Part shown: positions 1 to 11,204 of the stretch, piece after piece
How the letters are laid out: the number at the start of each line of letters is the position of its first letter
Position numbering within the stretch: the stretch's first letter is position 1
NCBI GenBank assembly: GCA_003586115.2
Contig: QVOM02000025.1
Location: 87,234,688 to 87,298,687 of the forward strand
Length of the DNA stretch: 64,000 nucleotides
DNA from: Salvator merianae
Lineage: Eukaryota > Chordata > Lepidosauria > Squamata > Teiidae
Direction of reading: 5' to 3'
The notes under the pieces: generated by a model
Told to the model about the DNA's origin: nothing
What the model saw: the letters and a program-made list of their open reading frames with translations, nothing else
Databases searched by the model: none
Program-made: the position numbers and the translations under genes

Positions 1-193
1 ACATTGGAAGTGGGTGTGAATACTACATACCAGGAGCACTCCAGCTGCCCCCAATACAGCTGTGGACAACAATTTTGTACAGCCATCGGGAGCATCTGCA
101 GACACTCCCGATCGCTCGGGCCTCCACAAAGTGCGGACACACTGTACCAGTGAGTATCCAATTGCTCTCTAGCACTAAAGTGTGAACAGGCCC
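1..193 (-). mobile_element. MITE family A copy 1 (cut by window edge)
   Basis: This is the distal part of a family A element, in reverse orientation. It holds the internal block with 'ggagcactccagctg' and 'ctgtggacaacaatttt' and ends at 193 in the terminal motif 'aaagtgtgaacaggccc', which is also seen at 15160 and 50853. The rest lies outside the window. No coding capacity is visible. The family assignment rests on comparison with 13 other copies in this window. Confidence 0.75.
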
Positions 194-654
194 TTTGCTA
201 GAAGGGATCTACACTTCAAAACAGTCTCCTCCTCCTCCCTTCGATATCCTTTCCTCCTTTAAGGTTTTGTTTTTGTTTCTCTTTCAAAACTTGGCAGCAC
301 AATTGCACCTTTGCACAAACCACGGCTGCACCCTGTAATAGAACCTGCCTTCATAACCCTCGCCTTCTCTGCCCGGTGGAACAAAGAAAGCAAGCTTGTC
401 GTTTGCCATGCCTCTTCCCTTATTATGTAATGGAATTGAATTTCAACCAAGCCGCAAAGCACCACTACTGCACTGGGAACTTGTCATCCGCCTCTTAAAA
501 CCACTTATTAGCTACGAGGCACACCAGATGCCGTAGCTTATGTGACTTCTCTAAACTTTTGAAAAAAGCTGACAGGAGGTACATCTATTCATATGGATTT
601 GGCACAGCAATTTAGATTAAAGCCTTCATATTTAGAGGCATCTGAGTACCAGAT

Positions 655-1060
655 GCTGAGAGTCTTTTTTGCACTGGCCCTACTGTGATCCAAACCAGTG
701 GACCAGTGAAACCTGCTGGTTTGGACCGCAGCATGGTCGGTCTGAAACAGCACCATCTGCACGACAGCACTGGTCCAGCCCAAACCCTGTTCGACCAGAA
801 AGCTTGCATAAACTTTAGGACCAGTCTCCAAGGGCACCAAAGGGCTAGGAACAAACGTCCCTAGTCTTGGTGCCCCTGGGGAATCCATTTTGGTGGCACA
901 AGTTGGTGCACCACCAGAATGGGTCCCCTGGTAGCCCAGAAAACAGAGGCATGCCTTGTCCCTGCCTCCATGTTCCAGACCAGGTCCCACTGGTCCACCA
1001 GTAGACCTTGATCGAGAGTCCCTTGATCTGATCACACTCCATCCTGAGCAGATGGGGCAT
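655..1060 (+). mobile_element. MITE-like family D copy 1
   Basis: Non-coding interspersed repeat. Blocks shared with copies near 5300, 6200, 40800 and 47900 (reverse) are 'tggtttggacc', 'gcaccatctgcacgac', 'aaagggctaggaa', 'catgttccagacc' and 'ccagtagacc'. Borders are uncertain and I could not define a target duplication. It is probably a non-autonomous DNA transposon, because other D copies start or end with 'ggccctttctgcc' or 'ggaaagggcc', like family C. Confidence 0.55.
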
Positions 1061-1584
1061 ACAAGCTGGGAGAAGTTGCACTAAGTTACAGAGAGATGAG
1101 GCCTTGAAGAGGACCACAGGGGTTCCTGTTCTGGAACAAAGTCAAGTGCGAAAAGACCCTAAGATAGACAACATTAGGCCAGGGATAGCCAGTCCATGAT
1201 ACTCTGGATCCTGTTGAATGGCTGCTCCCATAAGCCTCAACCAAGGTGGTCAGTAGCCAGGAATAATGGAGTTGTAGTTGAGCAGGGCCTGGAGGGCCAC
1301 AGTTTGACCACTCCTGCATTTGGTCAAAGAAATTCTCCAGATTATCTGAATTCACTGGAATTCTCATGGACTCCTATCTTCAAGACGTGTACCAGTCATG
1401 GAGTGTGGAAGAGACCCACCGGTGACCTTAGCTGTAGTTTTCTGACCTGGGTATTTAGGTTTTGACCACACAAAGGAGAAAAATGAAACCACGAAGAATG
1501 GCTGAAAGGAAAGACATGGGGCCTTCCTGCACAGAAAGGCCCACATTCATAATCAGTGGGTCTGGGACAGACAGGCCTGCTAGG

Positions 1585-1920
1585 AATTTATATCCTGCCC
1601 TTCACCCGAAGGTCTCAGGATGGGTCAAAATAAAAATATAAAGTATACCTAAAACTGGGCAACAAGATGCTGCATCCAGACGTCACTTACTTATTCCGCT
1701 ATATTTGGATATTCTGGAATATCCAAATACAGTGGACTAAGTTAGCGACATCTGGAGGCAGCGTCAAAGGAATCTAAACATCAAAGGCCCAGGTGAAGAG
1801 GGCAGTTTTAACCAGGCACCGAAAACCATATAATATAGGTGCCTGGCAAATCTCCAGGCGGAGGCTGTTCCAAAGTCTGGGAGTTACCACAAAAAGGCCC
1901 TTTTGCGTGCCCCTCACACC
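1585..1920 (-). mobile_element. LINE 3' end with L2-type tail
   Basis: Read on the minus strand, the end at about 1585-1640 is a 'gagaccttcgggtgaagg' plus 'ggatataaat' tail, the same design as the L2 tail at 49740-49790. The body block near 1800-1900 ('ggcccaggtgaagagggcag', then 'ggctgttccaaagtctggg') recurs at 11340-11480 and 25800-25930. No open frame of the element survives. Confidence 0.55.
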
Positions 1921-2421
1921 TTTATTTGTGCTTAATATATGCATAAACGATTATGTGCAGTAGGGTGAATTTTCATGTGAATTGCAGCCTTTTTGTGTTT
2001 TGTCCACACTTACGGATCTAATCCCTGCTAGCATCTCCTTTAAGCTATCTTGTCCTCCACCTTACCAACTGCAACGGGCCTTGGCCACCACTGCCAGAGG
2101 CATTTCTGAGCATTCTTCCATCACTTGAAACATCAAAGGATTTCTGATAGAAGCAAAAGGAAAAACAATCAAAGGTGGAATGGAGGCTTTCAAGGCAGAC
2201 ATTATAAGATGATCCATTGCTCTGGGCATAGGCGGTATTGCCTCCTGCTGCATTTCAAATGATGCAAACAGGAGTTTGGACAAGGCAATTAGAATTGTTA
2301 CTCAGCTTCATGTAACTTCTTATTACAGAATACAAGGCTAAAGTTTCCATGCTATCAATTGTCCTTCTGTGGCCAGAATCATTCCTGGATCACTCACTCT
2401 GGCTCCCACTGCTTTCACTTT

Positions 2422-2837
2422 GGGCTTGTTCACACGTGAGTGCTAGTGAGCAACCAGATGCTAACTTGCACAGTGCATCTACACTCTGTGGAGGGCCGAG
2501 TGATTGGGAGGTGTCTGCAGACACTCCCAGTCACTACTAGCTGTAAACAACTATCATGTTGTCCACAGTTGTATTAGGAGCAGCCGGACTGCTCCTGGTA
2601 TGCATCGTTCACACCTACTACCTGGTGCAAACGCTGCTTGAATAGCAAGACTGTGACTGCACAGTCGTGTCTCATGTCCCCAGTAGTCATGGCAGTGGCC
2701 AGACATTTCCATGGCTGCTGTCATAGTGGGTAGCCAGCATTCATACTGTGAGTACTGGAAGCTCGTTTCTGGGCTGTTCCAACTGTCACAGTGCGGATGG
2801 CCACCACACCATGGGAACTATTCCACCTTGGAATGTT
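2422..2837 (+). mobile_element. MITE family A copy 2, cut by CR1 tail
   Basis: Starts with 'gggcttgttcacac' and the 'gtgctagtgag' block, runs through the internal hairpin region at about 2540-2600, and stops in the first arm of the terminal hairpin ('ccaccttggaatgttc', 2823-2838). There it abuts the CR1 tail that begins 'ataagaatatag'. The second hairpin arm and right end are missing or displaced, which suggests that CR1 landed in the hairpin loop. Confidence 0.7.
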
Positions 2838-3056
2838 CATAAGAATATAGGAGGTCTGCTGGATCAGGCCATAGCCCATCTAGTCCTGCATCCTATTTCA
2901 CACAGCCCACCCCCCCCAATTGTTTCTGGGCATTCTCAAGCAGAAGGCAAAGGCAAAACCTGCTCTTGATTCCCTCCAAATGGCTTTTAGAGGTATCCTG
3001 CCAGTCTTTCCACCTTGGAGACAGTACTTAGGCATCCTTTCTAGTAGCCATTGATA
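2838..3056 (-). mobile_element. CR1 LINE 3' UTR tail, 5'-truncated
   Basis: The plus strand reads 'ataagaatataggagg', 'ctgctggatcaggcc', 'cttttagaggtatcctgcc' and 'ttctagtagccattgatac'. This is the reverse of the 3' UTR that follows the reverse-transcriptase end in the longer copy at 21975-22780. Only the UTR is left, as usual for 5'-truncated CR1 insertions. Confidence 0.8.
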
Positions 3057-4008
3057 CACTTTTCAAGGTGTGCTGAAGAGACAAGATTGGGCTGTGACAC
3101 ATTTATGCCAAAACTGGAACAGATCTTTACATGCAGCAGGCCGATGGCTGGGAGGTTTGTATTATTGGCCTTATGACAAACAGTATTGACCATGGAGTGG
3201 TTAAAAAAATACAGTATCTGCCAATGTGCCCAGGACAAATACATTTTTATGCTTTTTATAAAATTGGTTCCTTCTGAGCAGGCAAACACAGACCAGCAAC
3301 AGACTCATGCAACAGGATGGGGATGAAAGTGGGATAAACATCCTTGCTTGCATTGCTCCTGGCACAGAAATGCTCCACTCAGTGGCACCAATACCTTTTA
3401 CCTTCTTTGTCAGCACATCTTGTTCAGTTTGAAAATAATCTTGCCTCATTAAAGGAATCAAGTTTCTCCGGTTTGCAAAGACCTTCCACCTTCAAAGAGC
3501 TCAGTGCCTCCACCTCTAATAACCCAGCCAGTGTTTCCCAACTGCGTTGTACCCATTGCAACAGGAGAAAGGAATTACATAATCCATTGCACATCAGGTA
3601 GCATGTTCAAAAGAAAAGTGAAGCAGCAAATCCTTGATATGCATCAAGTGTTTGAAACAAAACTGCGAGAAGGAACTACTTCCATTTTCATGTGTGTTAC
3701 TTAATAGATAATTACATAAGATTGCCATGGCCGGAAAAATATAGAGACGTATACGTAAGCATCTGTAAGCTTCACAGATCTGAAGCTTCCTCACTAGCCT
3801 TGAGCAAACTACCATTCAGTCCTCTTTGAACAGCATCGAGGGGCCCAGGAACAGTTGGGCTTAGCCCTCTTTACCATCATTCGAAGAGGACTGAATCACA
3901 GTTCACACAAGTCTATTTGACATCATCCCTTCTCACCACAGTTCCTTCCTTCCTTCTTACCTGATAAAAGATTAGTTTAAAAAATTAAAACACTTTTTTC
4001 TTAATTAG

Positions 4009-4509
4009 GTTCTTTCCGCACTGGGCCTTATTCAGATTATATCCCAGAATAGGGACTGACCAACTGCATGCTGGGACAGATTATGGCAGGCCCCAGACAG
4101 AGTCTGGCATTGGGCCCGTTTGCACTTGCCAGCATAGTATAGTATAATTTATACCATTCTAAGCTGGAATAGGCTCAGCAGTGTGGCAGCCATCCACAGT
4201 GAGAGGGCTGGAACATCCTGGAACCAGGCTTCCAGCACTTGCAGTGCAGATGCTATCCTGCCCACCATGACAGCAGCCATGGAAATGTCTGGCCACTGTC
4301 AAGGTGAATGCTGCTGATCAGGAGCAGTCCAGCTGCTCCCATTCAAGCTGTAGACAGAGATTTAGCTCCCAAATGCTGGGGCCTCCTCAGAATGCAGACA
4401 CACAGTGCTAACAAGCATGCAGACTCTTACCAGTATGTAAATGAGAATAGGCCTGTAGTCTGCACTAGCATGCAGGTGGCTGGTGCCTATTCCAAAATAT
4501 ATAATAGGC
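4009..4509. mobile_element. MITE family C copy 1, interrupted by a family A element
   Basis: Left part 4009-4111 carries 'ctttccgcactgggcc', 'cagattatatcccagaatag' and 'gcatgctggg'. The right part 4454-4509 resumes with 'gtctgcactagcatgcag' and 'gcctattccaaaatatataa'. Together they match the 180-bp palindromic copies at 21663 and 37265. The gap is filled by a family A copy, so C was here first. The outermost right end of C is eroded. Confidence 0.75.
4112..4453 (-). mobile_element. MITE family A copy 3, nested in family C
   Basis: Begins 'gggcccgtttgcac', shows the end block 'accattctaagctgg', then 'ggctggaacatcctggaacc', 'ggagcagtccagctgctcc' and ends 'gagaataggcc'. It sits inside the family C copy around it. 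The flanking trinucleotides do not match cleanly, so the exact target duplication is unresolved. Internal deletions make it about 340 bp. Confidence 0.7.
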
Positions 4510-4539
4510 TTACATTCAGAATCAGTGTGTCTGGAACAG

Positions 4540-4640
4540 TCAGGCTCACTGATTCCAAACATGGGAAGGTGTGGGCAGGATCAGCACCGTCTGCACGATG
4601 GCACTGGTTCAGATTAGCCCATGCCACATGCTTCTAGTAG
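4540..4640 (+). mobile_element. Fragment of MITE-like family D
   Basis: Short match to the family D blocks 'ccaaacatggga' and 'gcaccgtctgcacgatggc' followed by 'actggttcagattagcc'. It is too short to define borders. Confidence 0.4.
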
Positions 4641-5280
4641 AAATTACTGGTTGATGCAACAGAAAAATAGAGCAAGGACTACCTTCTCAGTCTCTCCTGG
4701 AAAGCCCATTTCCAGCCTCTACAAATCTTCAATATGGGCACACCAAAAAAGCAGCATGTGGAACTAAGCAATGCCTGTTGGTTTGGAAAAAGCACTCTGC
4801 AGAAACAGTAGATTGAGAAGAAAATACTGTGTGGATGACATGAGAACTCTCATTTAAGTTTGATTGTACTACAGCAGAAACTTATTTAATCCACATCAAA
4901 ACGTGTGTGCCTTTACCCTCTAAGCCACATTTGAGCTTCTTTTTTTCTTTTTACAGTTCATGTGGATGCACCTAATGATACTAGAACTGCCTCGGCAGCA
5001 AAACCACAGATATTTCATATCATATGTGATGGTCAAGGTCTGGAAAACAATCTTTTTCAAATCATGGGAATCATCGTTCAAAGAAAAGAGGGACTTTTCC
5101 AATCTACTTATGATAATAATGCAATCATCTTGAGCAAGGAAAGATGAGCCACATTATAGTCTCAAAGGCCGTGCCTAACTGCACGTCATTCTGTTTTGTC
5201 TGCAAATGTGTCACTGACATTCAGTCAACAGTTGGACTCCACTGGGGCCAGAATAACAACCTGTTTCTTTTGAAAGGGGA

Positions 5281-5530
5281 ATTTCTAGGGCACTCACCTG
5301 TCTGTGGTCTGATCCACTGGGTCTGGATCAGCCAGACTCGCTGGTTTGGACCACAGAAAGGCGTGGACTGGAACAGCGCCATCTGCATGACTGCCTGGTC
5401 CAGAGTAGCCCCTGCCTCAGCCCTGAAGCTTGCATGAACTTCAGGGCCAGACTCCAAGCACTCCAAAGGACTAGGAAGAGAATTCCCTAGGCTCAGAGCC
5501 ACCACAGGGACCCATATCAGTGGCATAGCC
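5281..5530 (+). mobile_element. MITE-like family D copy 2
   Basis: Shares with the copy at 655-1060 the order 'tggtttggaccacag', 'gcgccatctgcatgac', 'agcttgcatgaactt', 'aaaggactagga'. No coding frame. The left border lies near 5281 and the right end is lost before the LINE fragment that follows. Confidence 0.5.
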
Positions 5531-5539
5531 CTTGGTCAC

Positions 5540-6110
5540 GAGAGAACTAAGCACGAGAGACACAATCACACAGAGATTATGGGATATCAACTTCCAAGAC
5601 CAACTGAGTGAGATAACTAGGCACCCTGATATCAAATAAAGTGCAAGGATGCTTACTCCAGCAAGTTATCTTCATAAATTATATAGCCCCAAACTCAGGA
5701 AATCATTCACTCTAGCCAGTTTTAATGTGCTGCCTTCAGCACTTTTACAGGGCAGATTTGAAGACATTCCATACTCAGAGCGACTAGGCCCATGTGGACT
5801 GAATGAAGTGGAAACTGCTGACCATACCCTATTGCACTGCAACTTTTACAGGGAGATCCGAACTATATTTATTTTACCTATCGCGCAGCAGCTTCCAGGT
5901 AGCAAAGATAAATACTACTTAAAACAACTAATAGAAAACAAACATCCACAGATAACATTGAATGTGGCTACATTTTGTGCTAGTGCAATCAAACTATGAA
6001 AAGCTCTAACTGGCTGTAACAGATAAGATTTTTAATATATGTAACTATCTTGCTATTTCTGCGCACATTGCAGAAGATTTTACCGTTTTCACATTTTATT
6101 ATATTGATCT
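5540..6110 (+). pseudogene. LINE ORF2 C-terminal remnant with zinc knuckle
   Basis: An open frame at 5649-5999 (116 codons) reads as the end of a LINE polyprotein. It has 'LASFNVLPSALLQGRFEDIP' followed by a zinc-knuckle-like pattern PCG-x6-ETADHTLLHC, in which the expected first cysteine has become glycine, then 'LPGSKDKYYLKQL' and 'ATFCASAIKL'. The upstream coding region is absent. The clade is uncertain: it differs from the CR1, L2 and L1 ends elsewhere in the window, and an R4/Dong-like or L1-like element is possible. The family would have been an autonomous retrotransposon; this copy is dead. Confidence 0.55.
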
Positions 6111-6164
6111 AAATCTGTCATGACATTAACCATGTATTTTTAACTTTGGTCTGTGACTGCCGTA

Positions 6165-6600
6165 AAGACTTTGTAAAGTTTCAGTGGCATGCTTTGGTAT
6201 GCCACCAAAACAGGTCCCCCCCAGCCCCAAACATGGACGCATGCCTTCTGCATGCCTCCATGTTTTGGACCAGGGCCCGCTGGTCTTCCAACTGACCTGC
6301 TTAAACATGTCTACTGGTGATCCCAAATCAAGGGCTGCTTGATCTGGATCATGCTCTACCAGCAGCGGCCGGCAGTTTTAAACCCGGGTGTTTGTGCCCC
6401 GTGCAAAGCATGCCATGGCTGTTCCCAGGGCCTCCGGGCCTCCACCTAGCGACCGGCTGAGGCAGTATGGAAGCACGAAGGCCCCACAAACAGCCATGGC
6501 GTGCTTCACGCAGGACGCGAACACCCAGGCATAAAGCCACCGGCCGCCGCTGAGCTCCACCCTTTGCAGATGGAGTGTACCAGTGGTGAGCACAATCTCA
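6165..6600 (+). mobile_element. MITE-like family D copy 3, interrupted by hAT MITE H1
   Basis: Left part 6165-6360 has 'ggcatgctttggtatgcc', 'ccaaacatggacgcatgcc' and 'gatctggatcatgctc'. After the H1 insertion, the block 'gcagatggagtgtacc' at 6565-6581 continues as in the D copy at 39140-39528. H1 has therefore landed inside D. The right border is uncertain. Confidence 0.5.
6361..6553. mobile_element. hAT-like palindromic MITE H1
   Basis: A 193-bp element that is one long imperfect palindrome. It begins 'agcagcggccggcagttt' and ends 'aaagccaccggccgccgctg', with mirrored 'gggcctccgggcctcc' and 'ccatggctg'/'cagccatgg' blocks. It is flanked by 8-bp copies GCTCTACC (6353-6360) and GCTCCACC (6554-6561), one mismatch. 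An 8-bp duplication and CAG-type ends are typical of hAT. It has no transposase and needs an autonomous partner. Confidence 0.85.
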
Positions 6601-7692
6601 CAAATCCTCCTGAAGAGAACTGCAAGGGATCGAAATACTGAATTACAGTAAATGCTGAAGGCCCCCTAGTTTCAAAGCACCTTCTTCCAGCTCCTTCCTT
6701 ATTGCAGGTGGCATTCTGCTTGGCTGGTATTATGACCCTTGCCAGTTGTCCAAGGGGCAATGGGAAGTTGACAGCATGAAGAATGTTAACTCTTGTCTCT
6801 TAAACCTGTCCGGAACCTGGAAGGAGGTGGAATTGAGGCCCTGGTATGCAGATCCGTCAAGTCTAGATCCAGAATGTGGTGGCCAACCAGCAGTGTGAAC
6901 CTTGGAGACCCTGGAAGACCCATCAGTTCATGGGATGAGGTGAGTGCAGGGTCAAAAGTATACAGTGCAGACATAGCCAAAATATGCTAGCACGTGTTTT
7001 ATAACAACGACCATTTCCGAAACAAGGAATATAAAACTGAAAATCCTGACACAAGACACACACAGAAACATTGAAACAGAGCCATGTAGGACGTGATTAG
7101 GAAATGGGTTAACCCTTGACCATCTCATCCCATTCCCAGCAAAAATTCCTGCCCGTGTTCACCCCCTTGTGCTCCTTCCTACAAGGGGAGATTCCCCATA
7201 TGGTACAGCTGTTCTGAGTCAACTTAATAAGCGATGGATTTTATCAAAGCAGCCACTGTATTTATATACCATTGCAGATTTTGTTGTGGGTCCCTGTTTG
7301 CTTTTGCTAAGAATTTTTGCTTAATTGCTTGCCCAGAATAATTCCAGTTAAGCCTCCAGGGCATTCTTCCACTGCAGCGTTGGCAACCAAAGCACAAATC
7401 AGTCTGACTTCAAGTGAGAAAAAGGCATGGGAACAATCCAAAGACATTTCACTGAGACAGAGAACACATGTTTTTGCAATGGGGGACAGAGGTGGTCTGG
7501 AATTGCTCCCGGCTTCAAGCATTCCATCCTCCTTAGAAGACAATCAGCCCCAGATGTTCCATCTTCTGATCTTTGTTCATAAATGGAGAGGCTCCACAAG
7601 GTTTGCTCTTCTTTCCCAGAATTTCAGGCCCCCCAAAATAGAATCCTTTCTTTCTCTGAGCTGTAAATAAACGCCTACTGTATTTAAAATAT

Positions 7693-7752
7693 TGTGTATG
7701 TGTGTGTTTGTGTGTGTAGGTATATGTATACACACACACATACAGATACACC
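7693..7752. repeat. TG/CA microsatellite
   Basis: Interrupted TG repeat that passes through 'tatatgtata' into a CA repeat, so the stretch is roughly self-complementary. Confidence 0.9.
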
Positions 7753-7851
7753 AAGTGATGGTAACATCAGGAAGAAACAATATGAGAAACTGGAGGAACA
7801 CCAGGGAATGAAAGAAGAACTGGAGAAGAGGTGGAAGGAGAAGGCAAAAGT

Positions 7852-8043
7852 CAGCAGTGGCCTGTCGCTTTAAGGGCGGGTGTTCAGAACCTGCAGGAAA
7901 GGGGTGATCGCTGTTCACGGGGCCTCCAGGCCTGCGTACTGTTGCAGCTGCGACAGTACAGAAGCCTGGAGGCCCCGCAAACAGCGATCGCCCCCTTTCT
8001 GCAGGTCCCAAACACCCGCCCTTAAAGCGATGGGCCACCGCTG
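7852..8043. mobile_element. hAT-like palindromic MITE H2
   Basis: A 192-bp palindromic element. It starts 'cagcagtggcctgtcgcttt' and ends 'aaagcgatgggccaccgctg'. The centre folds around 'gttgcagctgcgac'. The flanks are perfect 8-bp direct repeats GCAAAAGT at 7844-7851 and 8044-8051, which fixes the borders and indicates hAT-type transposition. The minus-strand frame 7577-8131 that crosses it is a by-product of this palindrome, not a gene. Confidence 0.92.
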
Positions 8044-8049
8044 GCAAAA

Positions 8050-10453
8050 GTGGTCCCAGTAATGCAGGAGCAATCAGGGCAGTGACCCCCCAAGTGGGAA
8101 GAATGGCATCAAAAGATCCCAGGACAGACATAAGAGATCTCTCTTCAGCAGAGTGCAGTGCTAGGAACAGCTAGGATACTGACTGCGCAGGGCCTTCAAA
8201 CTCCAAAGGCTTTGGTAGAAGATCCGAGATCTTCAGCCGCAACAGATCTTTGAATACCAGCTCATATGGAGCGATAGTAGGAGACAGCTATCACCCTCAG
8301 GGCCTTCTTGGAAGATTTTCCAGGGCACCTCGTTAGAAATGGAACTGTACAGTTGGATGGTGTTTGTGAGGTCATCTAGTTCATCCCCCTTGTAGAGTTC
8401 AGAAGATTCCTGTGATCCTTAGCTCCAAAGGTGGAATCCAAACAAGGAACCATTTCAACCTGTGCTTTCCAGCTTTCCAGTCAAAGGCAGCAGAGGAGGA
8501 TTGAGGCTTCTACTGGAAGTATCACTCTTATTTTTCTTCCCCAATCATAATTTAGACAGAGAAAGGGCAGGTTATCAGCTGCAGTGGCTCCTCTCATGCA
8601 CCATTCTTTATAGTTTTGATATATTAGTATATATTGGATTTTGTGTCTGATTATGTAAAGGACCGTGAGACCTTCAGGCAATGGGACAGCATATAAATCA
8701 AGCAATAAATTGCTCTGTGTGGTACTTCTACATCCACTCTCTGCTTAACTCCCTCCAGTGAAAGGGAACCCACCCTGAGGGACGGGGATAAATCTGCTTC
8801 TTTCCCTGTACACAGTTGTATATGTTACCAGTTCATGAACCAATATTTAAACCATATTGCATTTCACAGACCAATATGAAAGTCATGAGGCGGACATCTG
8901 GCAAAAATTCACACTTTCTGGAATATTTTGAATTTTGCACAGCGGTTTTCTAAACCAAACAATGGAAATGCGAACAGCTTCATAAGTAACGTTGTGGGGA
9001 GAAGTGTGTACATTACATAAGAGAACATGCAAAAACATGTTGTGTGAATTAACATTATTTGCAAAAATACATACAACAGACGAAAAAGCATACAAAAGAA
9101 CAGAAGTACTATTTAAAAATAAACAAATGCAAAATGTTGCACAAATGGCAAATGAATTATTACTCCATTTTTTTCCAACCTCTCTTAAAGCAAAATGGTT
9201 CATTGCCAAAAAGCTCTTACTATTAGGAAATTTTCCATAAGCTTTAAACAAAATCTGTTGCCCTTCATTTTCCAGCTATTTACTTCAGCCTTCGCTTAGA
9301 GTAGCAAAGAACATCTACTCTACCCTTTCCATGATGCATTTTATTGGAAGATGACAGTCACAGCCAATTTAGCAACACTGGAGTAGCAACTCTGTTTCAA
9401 GACATCGAAGACGCTACACAAGCAAAACACTAGTGGGAACTGTGGCTTTGTCAACACACAACCGTAATGCCAGCAAATCTGTAGGATGATCACTAGTGCC
9501 TACACTGTGAACAGGAGTACACAGAACTACACTTGTTTTCCCAGAAATTGCCATGTGTAGAATCCACCACCAGAAACTACTACTGCACTGGAGATCAAAA
9601 TGGCACCAGTGGTGATGGCCATCTGCAGATGTGGACAGGAGGCATGAATACAGATAGGAGATGCCTCATTTCTCATCCCACCACACCTTCTTCATGTCAC
9701 CATGTAGACATGGCCCAAGTCACTCATGATGTGCTTTAGATGCACTGCTGTTTTTAAGTAAGCACAGTGTCGCTCTTCCACAAAAATTGTCCTATGTCAA
9801 GGTGACTATCTATGGTCCACCAGATGTTTCTGAGCTGGCCTGGCTGCCCAGTGGCAAAGGATGGTGGGAGCTGTAATAAGGCATATTAAGTAGACCATAG
9901 TTTTACCATCTCTACGTACGTGATGCTGTTGCTTGATATCACTGAGTCGAGTTCCACTTCTGGTAATGCTGCGGACACCTCCGTGGTTGTCATTACTTTC
10001 TTCCAAAGGGATGCTGGGATAAAAAGAGGGACCCTCTGTTTCTTATGCAGTTGCTTTATCACTCAGCTGTGGCCACTCCATATGTGATAGCAGCCTGAAC
10101 ATATTCTGGAAGTTAGGCTGTTAGATCCAATCATCAGGTGCATCCACGCAGGCAGAAGAAACTCCCAGGGTGTGGTGTCCAAATTCACAAGTCCCTGATC
10201 AGCCACCGAAACTTCGCAGCCATTCCCAGGAGTAGCCTCAGAATAAGCCCCAGGAATCTACTCTTGGGTGGCTATGGCAGCTGAATAACTTCCTCTCCCA
10301 TCCTGTGCGGACACCCAGAAGGGGAAAGAGTGACTCACCAGGCATAATTCCTGCCCAGACCCCATTTACAGAGGACCAAAAATGGCTGCCTTCTGGGGCT
10401 GCTGGACTGCATGCGCTAATGCTCTGTCCCAGCAGGGCACTTTTTCTGTTTTG
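8050..10453. other. Stretch without recognised gene or repeat
   Basis: About 2.4 kb in which I identify no gene. A short block at 8325-8400 ('aaatggaactgtacag', 'gaggtcatctagttcatccc') resembles a degraded interspersed repeat. The frames at 8883-9251 are AT-rich and unrecognised. Confidence 0.5.
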
Positions 10454-10828
10454 GGGCCTGTTCGCATTTTAGTGCTAGTGAACAGGAAGATCAGGAAACA
10501 GGTGTGAATGCTGCATATCGGGAGCAGTCCAACTGCTCCTGGTACAGCTGTGGATAACAAAATTGTTGTCCACATCTGTACCAGGAACAGCTGGACAGCT
10601 CCAAATACAGAGCATTCACACCTACTTCCAGGTGCGAATGTTGCAGGCCACAGAATGGCTGTGGCTGTGCACTCACGCGCTGCGTCCCCAGTCGCCATGG
10701 CAGCAGCCAGACATTTCCACAGCCAATGTCATGGTGGGTGGCCAGCATTCACACTGCAAGTGCTGGCAGCCTGTTTCCGGGGTGTCCAGTCCTCACAGTG
10801 TAGATGGCCACTGCACTGAAAAAACCCT
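10454..10828 (+). mobile_element. MITE family A copy 4, right end missing
   Basis: Starts 'gggcctgttcgcatttt' and 'gtgctagtgaac'. It contains an internal hairpin of about 24-nt arms at 10537-10584 ('ggtacagctgtggataacaa' pairing with 'ttgttgtccacatctgtacc'), then 'gccatggcagcagcc' and the 'tggccactgcactg' block. The terminal hairpin and right inverted repeat are absent, so this is a 3'-deleted copy. Confidence 0.75.
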
Positions 10829-11204
10829 TAAGTATTTATTGTTACATCTTTCTTCTAAGGAGCTTTCCCATCCTTTGTTTTCTACCTCCAACAAACCTAT
10901 ATCATTGTGATAACTGAGGTTGCTGCCAGACATCCCAACAGGTTGTTGGCATCACAGCTGAAATGCTAGAGAACCACAGTACTTTCTTGGGGCTCTCGGG
11001 GTCTATTGGTCATTTTATTTGGAATAAAAATAGTGCTGAAGTTCTAGCATTCTTTTTAACTTTGCCAAGATGTTTCCAGCATATCATACAGCTGGAAAAA
11101 CTCCAGCAGTGTTAGTTCACTTGCAACTTCCAAGAGCTCACCACACATGTAGGAAAACGTAAAAGAAAGGGGATAGGCATGCGGCAAGCTCCCTGAAGTT
11201 TCCA

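Noticed and set aside
7577..8131. 184-codon minus-strand frame
   Set aside because: It reads through the H2 palindrome and a CA microsatellite, so it is not a gene.
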